Shown in pieces: positions 10,100-18,671 of a stretch of DNA of 41,814 nt. Source of the DNA: Massilia glaciei (GTDB lineage Bacteria > Pseudomonadota > Gammaproteobacteria > Burkholderiales > Burkholderiaceae_D); the NCBI RefSeq assembly GCF_003011895.2, contig NZ_PXWF02000247.1:1-41814 (forward strand). The letters are read 5' to 3'. The number at the start of each line of letters is the position of its first letter. Position 1 is the stretch's first letter. A program made the position numbers and the translations under genes. Below the pieces are notes generated by a model. It was not told where the DNA came from. It ran no database searches and saw only the letters and a list, made by a program, of their open reading frames with translations.

Positions 10100-10105
10100 T
10101 ATAAT
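10100..10105 (+). promoter_or_regulatory. Candidate -10 box of etfB
   Basis: A consensus TATAAT lies 48 bases before the etfB start. The -35 element is weak, which would fit regulation through the palindrome just upstream. Confidence 0.5.
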
Positions 10106-10153
10106 CTAGGCCACTTTAAGCCACCCCATTCCACTTTTTCCAAAGGCACCCCC

Positions 10154-10903
10154 ATGAAAGTCTTGGTACCCGTCAAACGCGTGGTCGACTACAACGTCAA
10201 AGTGCGCGTCAAAACCGACGGCAGCGGCGTCGATATCGCCAATGTCAAAATGTCGATGAACCCGTTCGACGAGATCGCGCTCGAGGAAGCGATGCGCCTG
10301 AAGGAATCGGGCAAGGTCACCGAGGTGGTGGCGGTGTCGTGCGGCGTGACCCAGTGCCAGGAGACCCTGCGCACCGGCATGGCCATCGGCGCCGACCGCG
10401 GCATCCTGGTCGAGACCACCGCCGAACTCGAGCCGCTGGCCGTGGCCAAGCTGCTCAAGGCGCTGGCCGACAAGGAGCAGCCGCAGCTGATCATCCTCGG
10501 CAAGCAGGCGATCGACGACGACTCCAACCAAACCGGCCAGATGCTCGCCGCCATGCTGGGCTGGCCGCAGGCGACCTTTGCCTCCAAGGTCGTGCTCGAA
10601 GACGGCAAAGTGACGGTCACGCGCGAAGTCGACGGCGGCCTCGAGACGCTCGCGCTGACCCTGCCGGCGATCATCACGACCGACCTGCGCCTCAACGAGC
10701 CGCGCTACGTGACGCTGCCGAACATCATGAAGGCCAAAAAGAAGCCGCTCGAGGTGGTCAAGCCCGAGGACCTCGGCGTCGACGTGAGCGCGCGCCTCAA
10801 GACGCTCAAGGTGGTCGAGCCTGCGAAACGCTCGGCCGGCATCAAGGTGCCCGACGTGGCGACCCTCGTGGCCAAACTGCGCAACGAAGCCAAAGTTATC
10901 TGA
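10154..10903 (+). CDS. etfB: Electron transfer flavoprotein beta subunit
   Basis: A 249-residue subunit of the soluble heterodimeric flavoprotein that takes electrons from acyl-CoA dehydrogenases and passes them to ETF-ubiquinone oxidoreductase. The sequence starts [20 protein letters not shown] and carries the AMP-binding [17 protein letters not shown] region and the conserved recognition-loop area near [21 protein letters not shown]. The ATG at 10154 gives the standard N-terminus. etfA follows after 51 bases on the same transcript. Confidence 0.96.
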   Translation: MKVLVPVKRVVDYNVKVRVKTDGSGVDIANVKMSMNPFDEIALEEAMRLKESGKVTEVVAVSCGVTQCQETLRTGMAIGADRGILVETTAELEPLAVAKLLKALADKEQPQLIILGKQAIDDDSNQTGQMLAAMLGWPQATFASKVVLEDGKVTVTREVDGGLETLALTLPAIITTDLRLNEPRYVTLPNIMKAKKKPLEVVKPEDLGVDVSARLKTLKVVEPAKRSAGIKVPDVATLVAKLRNEAKVI

Positions 10904-10954
10904 TCGCGGCCTGGCCGTCACATAAACAAAGATATATCAAGAACGGGAACCACC

Positions 10955-11887
10955 ATGGTCGCATTAGTCATCGCCGAACACGATAACGCCTCCCTCAAGG
11001 GAAGCACCCACCACACCGTCACCGCGGCCATCGCCTGCGGCGGCGAAGTCCACCTGCTGGTCGCCGGCAGCAACTGCGGCGCCGCCGCCGCGCAGGCGGC
11101 CACCATCGCCGGCGTCGCCAGGGTGCTCGTGGCCGACGCCGCGCACATGGCCGACGGCCTGGCCGAGAACGTCGCCGAGCAAGTGCTGGCGCTGGCCGGC
11201 GCCTACTCGCACATCCTCGCGCCGGCGACCGCCTACGGCAAAAACATCCTGCCGCGCGTGGCCGCCAAGCTCGACGTGGCGCAGATCTCCGAAATCACCA
11301 AGGTCGATTCGCCCGACACCTTCGAGCGTCCGATCTACGCCGGCAACGCGATCGCCACCGTGCAGTCGCTCGATAAAATCAAGGTCATCACCGTGCGCAG
11401 CACCGGCTTCGACGCCGCCGCCGCCACCGGCGGCAGCGCCGCCACCGAGAGCGTCGCCGCGGTCGCCGATTCGGGCAAGTCGAGCTTTGTCGGGCGCGAG
11501 CTGGCCAAGTCGGACCGCCCCGAGCTGACCGCCGCCAAGGTTATCGTCTCCGGTGGCCGCGGCATGGGCTCGGGCGACAACTTCAAGATCCTCGAGCCGC
11601 TGGCCGACCGCCTCGGCGCCGCCATGGGCGCCTCGCGCGCCGCGGTCGACGCCGGCTTCGTGCCGAACGACTGGCAGGTCGGCCAGACCGGCAAGATCGT
11701 CGCGCCGAACCTGTACATCGCGGTCGGCATCTCCGGCGCGATCCAGCATCTGGCCGGCATGAAGGACTCCAAGGTGATCGTCGCGATCAACAAGGATCCG
11801 GAAGCGCCGATCTTCTCGGTGGCCGACTACGGCATCGTGGGCGACCTGTTCGAGATCGTGCCAGCGCTGGTGAAAGAACTCGGCTAA
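10955..11887 (+). CDS. etfA: Electron transfer flavoprotein alpha subunit
   Basis: A 310-residue partner of EtfB that binds FAD between its two domains. The C-terminal FAD-binding motifs are intact: [43 protein letters not shown], and the [20 protein letters not shown] loop, ending in [20 protein letters not shown]. The start [11 protein letters not shown] is standard. The heterodimer probably serves the acyl-CoA dehydrogenase encoded next. A strong terminator-like hairpin separates them. Confidence 0.97.
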   Translation: MVALVIAEHDNASLKGSTHHTVTAAIACGGEVHLLVAGSNCGAAAAQAATIAGVARVLVADAAHMADGLAENVAEQVLALAGAYSHILAPATAYGKNILPRVAAKLDVAQISEITKVDSPDTFERPIYAGNAIATVQSLDKIKVITVRSTGFDAAAATGGSAATESVAAVADSGKSSFVGRELAKSDRPELTAAKVIVSGGRGMGSGDNFKILEPLADRLGAAMGASRAAVDAGFVPNDWQVGQTGKIVAPNLYIAVGISGAIQHLAGMKDSKVIVAINKDPEAPIFSVADYGIVGDLFEIVPALVKELG

Positions 11888-11909
11888 GCAGATTTTTATA
11901 TGTGACACG

Positions 11910-11960
11910 CAAGCCGCGGCTGGCCAGGCATTCATGCCAGGCCCCCGTGGCTTGTTTTTT
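11910..11960 (+). terminator. Intrinsic terminator between etfA and the acyl-CoA dehydrogenase gene
   Basis: CAAGCCGCGG pairs with CCGTGGCTTG (one G-T wobble), an inner GGCAT/ATGCC hairpin fills the loop, and six T residues follow directly. The AGGAG ribosome binding site of the next gene begins at the next base, so the hairpin sits at the very end of that gene's leader. Confidence 0.8.
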
Positions 11961-11971
11961 AGGAGAACAAG

Positions 11972-13762
11972 ATGAGCTACAAAGCCCCGCTGAAGGACAT
12001 GCTGTTCGTGATGAACGAGCTGGCCGCGCTGTCGACGATCAACGCCTTGCCCGGTTGCGAGGACGCGACCGCCGACACGGCCGAAGCCGTGCTCGAAGAG
12101 AACGCCAAGTTCTGCGGCTCCGTGGTCGCGCCGCTCAACTACGCGAGCGACAAGGACCCGAGCTTCTGGCACGACGGCCAGGTCAGCACCGCCAAGGGTT
12201 TCAAGGAGGCGTTCAAAAGCTTCGCCGAAGCCGGTTGGCAGGGCGTGCAGCATCCGCAGGAGTTCGGCGGGCAGGGCCTGCCCAAGCTGGTCGCCACGCC
12301 GTGCATCGAGATGCTCAACGCGGCCAGCATCAGCTTCGCGCTCGTCGCGCTGCTCTCGGACGGCGCCATCGAGGCGCTGCTCACGGCCGGCAGCGACGCG
12401 CAGAAGACGACCTACCTCGAGCCGCTGATCTCGGGCAAATGGACCGGCACCATGAACCTGACCGAGCCGCAGGCCGGCTCCGACCTGGCCGCCGTGCGCA
12501 CCCGCGCCGTGCCGCAGGGCGACGGCACCTTCAAGGTGTTCGGCACCAAGATCTTCATCACCTACGGTGAGCACGACATGGCCGAGAACATCGTCCATCT
12601 GGTGCTCGCGCGCACCCCGGACGCGCCGGCCGGCGTCAAGGGAATCTCGCTGTTCATCGTGCCCAAATTCCTGGTCAACGCCGACGGTTCGCTCGGCGCA
12701 CGCAACGACGCCCACTGCGTCTCGATCGAGCACAAGCTCGGCATCAAGGCCAGCCCGACCGCGGTGCTGCAGTTCGGCGACCACGGCGGCGCCATCGGCA
12801 CCCTGGTCGGCGAGGAGAACCGCGGCCTCGAATACATGTTCATCATGATGAACGCGGCCCGCTTCGGGGTCGGCCTGCAGGGCATCGGCCTGGCCGAGCG
12901 CTCCTACCAGCAGGCGGTCGCGTTCGCGAAGGACCGGATGCAGTCGCGCGACCTGGCCGGCTCCGCCGGTCCGGTGGCCATCATCGCCCATCCCGACGTG
13001 CGCCGCATGCTCATGTCGATGCGCTCGCAGATCGAGGCGGCGCGCGCGCTGGCCTACGTCGGCGCCGGCATCAGCGACATCGCGCACCACCATCCAGAGG
13101 CGGCCACGCGCGCGGCCAACCTGGCCGTCTACGAGTACCTGGTGCCGGTCATCAAAGGCTGGGCGACCGAGATGTCGCAGGACGTCACGCGCGACGGCGT
13201 GCAGGTCCATGGCGGCATGGGCTTCATCGAGGAGACCGGCGCCGCCCAGCACTACCGCGACGCCAAGATCCTCACCATCTACGAGGGCACCACGGCGATC
13301 CAGGCCAACGACCTGGTCGGGCGCAAGACGGTGCGCGACGGTGGCGCGGTCGCCAACGGCATCATCGCGCAGGTGCGCGCCACCGAAGCCGAGCTGGCCG
13401 CCATGGACGGCGCCGACTTCGCCGCGATCCACCGCCAACTGGCCGAGGGCAGCGCCGCGCTCGAAGCCGTGGTCGCCTACGTGGCCGCCAACATGAAGAG
13501 CGACATCAAGGCCGTGTTCGCGGGCAGCGTGCCGTACCTGCGGCTGGCCGGCATCGTGCTCGGCGGCTGGCAGATGGCGCGCGCGGCGATCGTCGCGCAG
13601 GGCAAGCTCGACGCCGGCGCCGGCGACGCCGCCTTCTACCGGGCGAAAATCGGCACCGCGCGCTTTTTCGCCGACCACATGCTGTCGCAGGCGTCCGGCC
13701 TGCGCAGCGCCATCATCGACGGCAGCGCCGGCGTGCTGGCGCTCGGGGTCGACGACTTCTAA
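11972..13762 (+). CDS. Acyl-CoA dehydrogenase, long form with C-terminal extension
   Basis: A 596-residue flavoenzyme that introduces the alpha-beta double bond in acyl-CoA, handing electrons to the ETF encoded just upstream. FAD and substrate motifs are clear (TMNLTEPQAGSDLAAVRT; FGTKIFITYGEHD; VQVHGGMGFIEETGAAQHYRD), and the catalytic glutamate fits E438 in IYEGTTAIQANDL. The length and the extra C-terminal helical domain after residue 450 place it in the large subgroup often annotated with an acyl-CoA dehydrogenase C-terminal domain. The ATG at 11972 follows AGGAG. Chain-length preference cannot be told. Confidence 0.95.
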   Translation: MSYKAPLKDMLFVMNELAALSTINALPGCEDATADTAEAVLEENAKFCGSVVAPLNYASDKDPSFWHDGQVSTAKGFKEAFKSFAEAGWQGVQHPQEFGGQGLPKLVATPCIEMLNAASISFALVALLSDGAIEALLTAGSDAQKTTYLEPLISGKWTGTMNLTEPQAGSDLAAVRTRAVPQGDGTFKVFGTKIFITYGEHDMAENIVHLVLARTPDAPAGVKGISLFIVPKFLVNADGSLGARNDAHCVSIEHKLGIKASPTAVLQFGDHGGAIGTLVGEENRGLEYMFIMMNAARFGVGLQGIGLAERSYQQAVAFAKDRMQSRDLAGSAGPVAIIAHPDVRRMLMSMRSQIEAARALAYVGAGISDIAHHHPEAATRAANLAVYEYLVPVIKGWATEMSQDVTRDGVQVHGGMGFIEETGAAQHYRDAKILTIYEGTTAIQANDLVGRKTVRDGGAVANGIIAQVRATEAELAAMDGADFAAIHRQLAEGSAALEAVVAYVAANMKSDIKAVFAGSVPYLRLAGIVLGGWQMARAAIVAQGKLDAGAGDAAFYRAKIGTARFFADHMLSQASGLRSAIIDGSAGVLALGVDDF

Positions 13763-13920
13763 GAGGCTGAGAGTTTTTCGGGCGTGTCCGAGCAGCCCGC
13801 CAGAAAGCGGCAGATCGAGGCGCAAAGCACATCCATAGCGGGCTATGGCGAGCATTTGCAACGACGAACTGGCGCTTTCTGGCGTGCTGAGCGGGCATGA
13901 TCGATAGACTCTCAGCCTCT
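13762..13920. repeat. 159-bp MITE-like element with 13-bp terminal inverted repeats
   Basis: AGAGGCTGAGAGT at the left end is repeated in inverse as ACTCTCAGCCTCT at the right end. Inside, GCCAGAAAGCG pairs with CGCTTTCTGGC, and the centre holds CCATAGC/GCTATGG around two bases, so the whole element can fold into one long imperfect hairpin. It begins at the last base of the acyl-CoA dehydrogenase stop codon. No target duplication is obvious and no frame is coded. Confidence 0.75.
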
Positions 13921-14223
13921 AAGCCCGCGACCGGTCGGGGCGCGGCGCGCTCCCCGCCCGCCGGCCCGCCTTCATGGCGGGTTTTCCCCGCCATCGGCGA
14001 AGCGTCGCTTTCCAGGCGGATTCGCGCCGAATTTACAAACGCTTACACAATCGTGGCAACCCCCTGTCACCGCACTGTCGCGCCCGGCCGTTACTGATGC
14101 GCACGGTAGAAAATTTGCTGTACCGGGATCAGAAATCGTGTTTAATGGAACCATTGCTCAATGACAGGAGAATTTGCCTGTCAAAATGAATAACACTATC
14201 TCCGCCCGACTGGAAAAGCACCC
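13921..14223. other. Intergenic region before the lipoprotein gene
   Basis: A 303-base stretch with no gene. It holds a terminator at 13965-13985 and, close to the lipoprotein gene, the inverted repeat TGACAGG (14162-14168) and CCTGTCA (14177-14183), which could be an operator or a small leader hairpin. TTGCCT (14174) and TATCTC (14197) at 17-base spacing form a weak promoter candidate. Confidence 0.45.
13965..13985 (+). terminator. Intrinsic terminator after the acyl-CoA dehydrogenase gene
   Basis: CCCGCC and GGCGGG pair around a five-base loop and are followed by TTTT. It lies beyond the 159-bp palindromic element, which suggests the element was inserted between gene and terminator. Confidence 0.6.
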
Positions 14224-16167
14224 ATGACTACGACCGCGATCCTCCGCGCGCCCGCCGCGCTCCTGATTGGCACCTTGCTCGCCTCCTGCGGTGGTGGTGG
14301 GGGTGGCACGACGCCGCCTCCGCCGCCCCCGCCCGCGGGCTGCGCGACGCGCATCGTCGCCGACACCAGCGTGGCGGCGGGAAAAACCGCCAGCGCCTCC
14401 GTGCTCGGCTGCGCCTCCTTCCTCTCGACGGTGACCTGGACCCAGGTCAGCGGCCCGGCCGTCACCTTGCAGGCCGCGCGCAGCCCGACGGTGGCGTTCG
14501 AGGCGGCCGCCGCCGGCACCGTGCGGCTGCAGGCCGACGCCCGCTACGTCGACGGCAGCAACTTTGTGAGCACCACCGACGTCGTGGTCGGGGCGGCCCC
14601 GGCGGGCAGCTTCGTGACCGCGCGCGCCGACCATTCGGTGCGTCCCGGCACCGACACCTCGGTGCGCGCCTGGCCGACCCTGGCCGGCGGCGCGACCTTG
14701 AGCGCGATCAACTGGACCCAGCTCGAGGGCCCGAACGTCAACATGGACACGAGCCGGGCCCGCGTGCTCATGTTCAAGGCCCCCGTGGTCAACGTCGACA
14801 CCGTGCTCAAGTTCCGCGCGACCATGACCACCAGCGCCGGCACCGACACCGACGACATCTCGATCCTGGTCGAGCGCACTCCGGCGGCCGCGAACAACGC
14901 CTATTTCGACGTCGCCGCGCGCGTGCATCCGTACCGCATGATGGGCGCCTATGCCGGCGTGTTGGCCTCGTGCACCTACACCAACGCGCTGTACTACAAC
15001 TCGTCGACGAACACCAATTTCTGCCCCGTCAGCAGCCTGCCATTGATCCAGGCAGAAACCGTGACCGGTGGCACGCCGACCGTGTCCCAGGTGATGAACC
15101 GGGTGCTGGTCACGCACGACTTCCTGGGTGCCAACTTCGAGCAATTCCTGACCACCCAGGACACCAATGGCGACTTCCGGCGCCTGCTGGCCGGCGCCAC
15201 CGCGGTCGTGATCGGTTCGCACGTGCGTCCGAGCTTCTACACCTCGGCCACGGGCGCGATCTACCTCGACGCCAACAACCTGTGGCTGATCCCCGAGCAG
15301 CGCGACGTGGTCACCGAGGTGCCCGACTACCGCAGCTCCTTCGACGACGCGCTCAACTTCACCTCGTTCGGGCGCGCCGTCAAGAACAACAACTACGCCA
15401 ACGCCAGTTATTCGTCGAGCGCGCGCGTCTCGCGCGACACCTCGGCGCTGGTGTTCAGCCTCGGCCGCCTGCTGTACCACGAGCTGGCCCACGCCGGCGA
15501 CTTCTTCGAGCCGAGTGTGCGCAACCTGGTCCAGTCGCAACCGATCTACTTGAACGTGGCGGACCGGATCGGCAACCGGACGCTGGTGTCGGACGGGCTG
15601 GCCAACCAGTATCCGCTGACCTCGCTGCAAATGAAGGGCCTGGGGCAGGTGATGTTCCAAGGCACGACCGCAAGCGCTACCCAGATCGCCTACACCGCGA
15701 CCCAGGTCGGCGACTTCTTCGCGGCCGACCGCGCCAACGACGACTACGCCTATTCGATCTCGGGCACCTCCAACTCGCGCGAGGACCTGGCGATGCTGTT
15801 CGAGGAGTTCATGATGAGCTACCGCCACGGGGTGCAGTACGACATCGCCTTCACCAACAAGTTCGTCGACGGCATGACGGCCAGCCAGGTGATCGTGGCC
15901 TGGGGCACGCGCGGCCGGATCGGGCATGTCAACGTCAAGCCGCGCATCAAGCTGGTGCTGGGCCGGCTCGCGCCATGGATCGACCAGGCCGCGGTCGACG
16001 CCCTGCCGGCGCCGCTGATGATGCGGGTCGGCGAGAACTGGGACCAGAACCTGGTGCTGGGCGCCCCGGCCGCCTTCAAGGCCGGCATGCTCGAGGCGGG
16101 CGTGAGCGCCGCGCCGATCGACCGCAGCGAGCGCCTGCGCGAGGATGCCGCGCGCAACCACCACTAG
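14224..16167 (+). CDS. Lipoprotein with HELAH zinc-metallopeptidase signature
   Basis: A 647-residue protein with a lipoprotein signal peptide (lipobox LASC, lipidated Cys22) followed by a poly-Gly and poly-Pro linker. Residues 40-220 look like two beta-rich Ig/PKD-type domains with repeated WTQ-x-x-GP motifs. The C-terminal half has HELAH at 419-423 (LLYHELAHAGDFF) and, about 97 residues later, REDLAMLFEEF with E520 as a possible third zinc ligand, an arrangement seen in gluzincin peptidases. I infer a cell-surface or periplasm-facing zinc peptidase; I do not recognise a named family. A hairpin with T-tract follows the gene. Confidence 0.8.
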   Translation: MTTTAILRAPAALLIGTLLASCGGGGGGTTPPPPPPPAGCATRIVADTSVAAGKTASASVLGCASFLSTVTWTQVSGPAVTLQAARSPTVAFEAAAAGTVRLQADARYVDGSNFVSTTDVVVGAAPAGSFVTARADHSVRPGTDTSVRAWPTLAGGATLSAINWTQLEGPNVNMDTSRARVLMFKAPVVNVDTVLKFRATMTTSAGTDTDDISILVERTPAAANNAYFDVAARVHPYRMMGAYAGVLASCTYTNALYYNSSTNTNFCPVSSLPLIQAETVTGGTPTVSQVMNRVLVTHDFLGANFEQFLTTQDTNGDFRRLLAGATAVVIGSHVRPSFYTSATGAIYLDANNLWLIPEQRDVVTEVPDYRSSFDDALNFTSFGRAVKNNNYANASYSSSARVSRDTSALVFSLGRLLYHELAHAGDFFEPSVRNLVQSQPIYLNVADRIGNRTLVSDGLANQYPLTSLQMKGLGQVMFQGTTASATQIAYTATQVGDFFAADRANDDYAYSISGTSNSREDLAMLFEEFMMSYRHGVQYDIAFTNKFVDGMTASQVIVAWGTRGRIGHVNVKPRIKLVLGRLAPWIDQAAVDALPAPLMMRVGENWDQNLVLGAPAAFKAGMLEAGVSAAPIDRSERLREDAARNHH

Positions 16168-16206
16168 CAGCTGGCGTGGCGCCCGGCGACGGGCGAAAAA
16201 AGACGC

Positions 16207-16244
16207 AAAAAAAAGGGCCGGGGATGTTTTCCGTCCCTTTTTTT
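16207..16244. terminator. Bidirectional terminator between the lipoprotein and TM2 genes
   Basis: An A-tract plus GGG on the left pairs with CCC plus a T-tract on the right around a short loop, so it can end transcripts from both converging genes. Confidence 0.65.
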
Positions 16245-16297
16245 CGCGTCCCTTTTTTCGCGTCCCTCGTTCACGTCCCTTTTCCACGTCCCGCGTC
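16232..16297. repeat. Degenerate 13-14 bp tandem repeat
   Basis: About five units of the pattern CGTCCCTTTTTTCG with decay toward the right (CGTCCCTCGTTCA, CGTCCCTTTTCCA, CGTCCCGCG). The array begins inside the right arm of the terminator and ends just before the TM2 gene stop. Confidence 0.6.
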
Positions 16298-16303
16298 AAA
16301 CTG

Positions 16304-16726
16304 CTAGCCGTCCGCGTTGCCCGTGAAGAGCAGGGCGAACAGGCGCGAAATGGTCCCGATCAGGGTGACCGTGCCGAGCATCATGGTGACCACCAGCAAA
16401 AGCGCGAGCACCCAGCCCGAGTCCGATTGCTTGCCAGCGCCGGCGTTGAAGGCGGCGTCGAATTTCTCGTCGGGCGTGAGGCCGATCACGAGCGCCTCGA
16501 GGAAGGCGACGATCCACGACACGAGGAAGGGCAGCACGTGGTAGAACGGGTTGGCGTCCTGCGCCAAGCCCCACACCATGCCGGCGATCGGGATGCTGGT
16601 CACGTGGAGCAGGCCCAGCCGGTCGAGGCTGCCGCGCAGGTAGAAGCGGTGCGCGCCGATTCCGCCGAGCACCAGCGCGAGGAAGGTGGCGAGTGTCTTG
16701 TTCTTGTGGGTCGTTGGGGTGGTCAT
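16304..16726 (-). CDS. TM2 domain-containing membrane protein
   Basis: A 140-residue membrane protein with a TM2 domain at its start: KNKTLATFLALVLGGIGAHR, then FYLRG and a second hydrophobic helix. Two more hydrophobic segments follow (LPFLVSWIVAFLEALVIGL; WVLALLLVVTMMLGTVTL). TM2 proteins are small bacterial membrane proteins of mostly unknown function. I chose the ATG at 16726 because it gives a normal TM2 N-terminus; an in-frame ATG at 16768 would add fourteen residues and neither has a good ribosome binding site. It converges with the lipoprotein gene over a shared terminator. Confidence 0.8.
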   Translation of the reverse strand: MTTPTTHKNKTLATFLALVLGGIGAHRFYLRGSLDRLGLLHVTSIPIAGMVWGLAQDANPFYHVLPFLVSWIVAFLEALVIGLTPDEKFDAAFNAGAGKQSDSGWVLALLLVVTMMLGTVTLIGTISRLFALLFTGNADG

Positions 16727-16795
16727 CTGGGCAAGATCTAAAGCAATAAAGCGAGCAGTATCGGTCATCTGGCCGCGCTTGGCGCTAAAAATTTT

Positions 16796-16829
16796 CGGAC
16801 GCGCGATCGGACGCGCGATCGGACGCGCA
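16796..16829. repeat. 12-bp direct repeat, nearly three copies
   Basis: CGGACGCGCGAT occurs twice in tandem, followed by CGGACGCGCA. It lies upstream of the TM2 gene. Confidence 0.7.
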
Positions 16830-16978
16830 CACCCGGGCCCGTTGCGCGGGGACGCCGCAAACCGCGCCGATTGCCCGCCACAGCGCCGGTTCGCGCATTT
16901 ATGCTTTGGCAGTGGAGGCCGAAATCGGCGATAATGCTCAACTTCGTCCCGAACTGCGCGCCCTGTTGTCATTACCGC

Positions 16979-17008
16979 TTGCTGCTGCGCGGCATTGCGC
17001 GCTATAAT
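16979..17008 (+). promoter_or_regulatory. Promoter of the rpsP operon
   Basis: TTGCTG and a consensus TATAAT are 18 bases apart and the -10 box ends 42 bases before the rpsP start, a plausible sigma-70 promoter for the ribosomal operon. Confidence 0.6.
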
Positions 17009-17050
17009 TGTCGGCTTTTTCCGCCCAGCACAACTATTTTTGGAATTATT

Positions 17051-17305
17051 ATGGTCGTTATTCGTTTAGCTCGTGGAGGCGCCAAAAAGCGCCCATTCTT
17101 CAACATCGTTGCAACGGACTCGCGCAATCGCCGCGACGGCCGCTTCATCGAGCGCATCGGTTTTTACAACCCGATGGCGGCAGGCGGCGAAGTCGGTCTG
17201 CGCATCACCGCCGATCGTCTGGCCTACTGGCAAGGCGTTGGCGCACAATTGTCGCCAACCGTTGCTCGCCTGGTCGCAAGCCAGCCAGCAGTGGCAGCAG
17301 CTTAA
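17051..17305 (+). CDS. rpsP: 30S ribosomal protein S16
   Basis: An 84-residue small-subunit protein needed for early 30S assembly. The sequence [20 protein letters not shown], then [17 protein letters not shown] and [21 protein letters not shown], is typical of S16. It opens the rpsP-rimM-trmD-rplS cluster conserved across proteobacteria, with a good promoter upstream. Codon use is less GC-extreme than in its neighbours, as expected for a highly expressed gene. Confidence 0.98.
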   Translation: MVVIRLARGGAKKRPFFNIVATDSRNRRDGRFIERIGFYNPMAAGGEVGLRITADRLAYWQGVGAQLSPTVARLVASQPAVAAA

Positions 17306-17318
17306 GTCTGTTCCAGGT

Positions 17319-17870
17319 TTGACCGATACAGCGGCATCAGGGGTGCAAATCCCCGACGACCTGACGCAAGTCGGGTATGTTTCCGGCGCCTACGGCGTGG
17401 CCGGCTCGATCCGGGTAACCCCGTTTTCGACCGATGCCGATGCCCTGCTGAACGTGTCAACCTGGTGGCTCGATAAACCGGGCCTGCATGCCGTCACCGT
17501 ACGGACTGCGAAAATACACGGCGGCGACGTCGTGGCCCAGTTGGCCGGTGTGGTCGGGCGGGATGCCTCGGAGGCGCTCAAGGGCGCCGCCGTGACCATC
17601 CCGCGCAGCCAATTCCCGCAACTGCCGGCAGACGAATTTTACTGGTCCGACCTGATCGGGCTCGATGTAATAAATTTGCAAGGTGAAGCCCTCGGGCAGG
17701 TCACCGACATGATGCACAACGGCGCGCAATCGATTTTGCGCATCACGCCCTTGGCAGGCGCGGACGCCACGTCCGCCGCCGAGCGCCTGATCCCGTTTGT
17801 GGACCATTTTGTCAAGACCGTCGACCAGGCCGCCCGCACGATCACCGTTGATTGGGGCCTTGATTATTAA
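17319..17870 (+). CDS. rimM: Ribosome maturation factor RimM
   Basis: A 183-residue 16S rRNA processing factor that binds S19 and helps mature the 30S head. The N-terminal beta barrel starts [20 protein letters not shown], and the C-terminal PRC-barrel part contains [14 protein letters not shown] and ends [14 protein letters not shown]...ITVDWGLDY. There is no ATG at the expected place. A TTG at 17319 is the best-placed start; a GTG at 17343 would still leave the whole RimM domain, and neither has an ideal ribosome binding site. It follows rpsP by 13 bases and precedes trmD by 23. Confidence 0.9.
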   Translation: MTDTAASGVQIPDDLTQVGYVSGAYGVAGSIRVTPFSTDADALLNVSTWWLDKPGLHAVTVRTAKIHGGDVVAQLAGVVGRDASEALKGAAVTIPRSQFPQLPADEFYWSDLIGLDVINLQGEALGQVTDMMHNGAQSILRITPLAGADATSAAERLIPFVDHFVKTVDQAARTITVDWGLDY

Positions 17871-17893
17871 GGCGCTCAGCGAGCGATATTTCG

Positions 17894-18652
17894 ATGCAGT
17901 TTGATGTCGTAAGCTTGTTCCCGGAGATGTTCGCCGCGCTGACGCAGTCGGGGGTGACCCGCCGCGCGTACGAGCAGCAACGCTGGGGCCTGTCGACCTG
18001 GAATCCGCGCGATTTCACGAGCGACAAGCACCGCGCCGTGGACGACCGGCCGTACGGCGGCGGTCCCGGCATGGTGATGCTGGCCAAGCCGCTCGAGGCG
18101 GCGATCGGCGCCGCCAAGGGGCGCCAGGTCGGGCTCGGGCTGCCCAGTCCGCGAGTGGTGTTCATGTCGCCCCAGGGGCGCGCGCTCACGCACGAACGGG
18201 TCATGCAACTGAAGAACGAAGCGGGTCTGGTGTTGCTGTGCGGACGCTACGAGGCGGTCGACCAGCGTTTGCTCGACCGCTGTGTGGACGAGGAGATCAG
18301 CCTCGGCGATTTCGTGCTCTCGGGCGGCGAATTGCCGGCGATGGCGCTGATGGACGCGGTGGTGCGGCAGTTGCCCGGCGTGCTGGGCGACGACGCGTCG
18401 GCGCTCGAAGACAGTTTTGTCAACGGTCTGCTCGACTCGCCCCACTACACGCGGCCCGAGGCGTACGAGGGCGTGCAGGTGCCGCCGGTGCTAATCGGCG
18501 GCAACCACGCAGAAATCATCAAATGGCGCCGCCTGCGCATGCTCGAGGCGACCCTGGAAAAACGTCCCGATCTGCTCGACAAGGCCCGCGCGGCGGGCTT
18601 GCTGAGCAAGACGGATGAAAAGTTTTTGGCAGGTTTAATAAAACCTGTGTAG
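17894..18652 (+). CDS. trmD: tRNA (guanine-N1)-methyltransferase
   Basis: A 252-residue SPOUT-class methyltransferase that makes m1G37 in tRNAs reading CNN codons and so prevents +1 frameshifting. Motifs: [13 protein letters not shown] at the start, [43 protein letters not shown] in the trefoil knot, and [12 protein letters not shown]. The ATG at 17894 gives the family N-terminus. Third gene of the rpsP cluster. Confidence 0.98.
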   Translation: MQFDVVSLFPEMFAALTQSGVTRRAYEQQRWGLSTWNPRDFTSDKHRAVDDRPYGGGPGMVMLAKPLEAAIGAAKGRQVGLGLPSPRVVFMSPQGRALTHERVMQLKNEAGLVLLCGRYEAVDQRLLDRCVDEEISLGDFVLSGGELPAMALMDAVVRQLPGVLGDDASALEDSFVNGLLDSPHYTRPEAYEGVQVPPVLIGGNHAEIIKWRRLRMLEATLEKRPDLLDKARAAGLLSKTDEKFLAGLIKPV

Positions 18653-18671
18653 CAAGCGAGGCCGGGGCGTG

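Larger units (their letters stand above)
16727..17050. other. Divergent region between the TM2 gene and rpsP
   Basis: A 324-base gap between divergent genes. It carries a short tandem repeat at 16796-16829 and the rpsP promoter at 16979-17008. The in-frame extension of the TM2 gene to 16972 has no membrane or family features and is not accepted. Confidence 0.6.

Noticed and set aside
10964-13861. Long minus-strand open frame opposite etfA and the acyl-CoA dehydrogenase gene
   Set aside because: Composition is that of an antisense shadow; the plus strand has clear enzymes over the same span.
14158-16299. Minus-strand frame opposite the lipoprotein gene
   Set aside because: Arg/Gly/His-rich antisense shadow; the plus-strand product has a lipobox, tether and HELAH motif.
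16742-16972. N-terminal extension of the TM2 protein up to 16972
   Set aside because: The added residues are Arg/Pro/Ala-rich, cross a 12-bp repeat, and lack family features; the ATG at 16726 gives the normal TM2 start.
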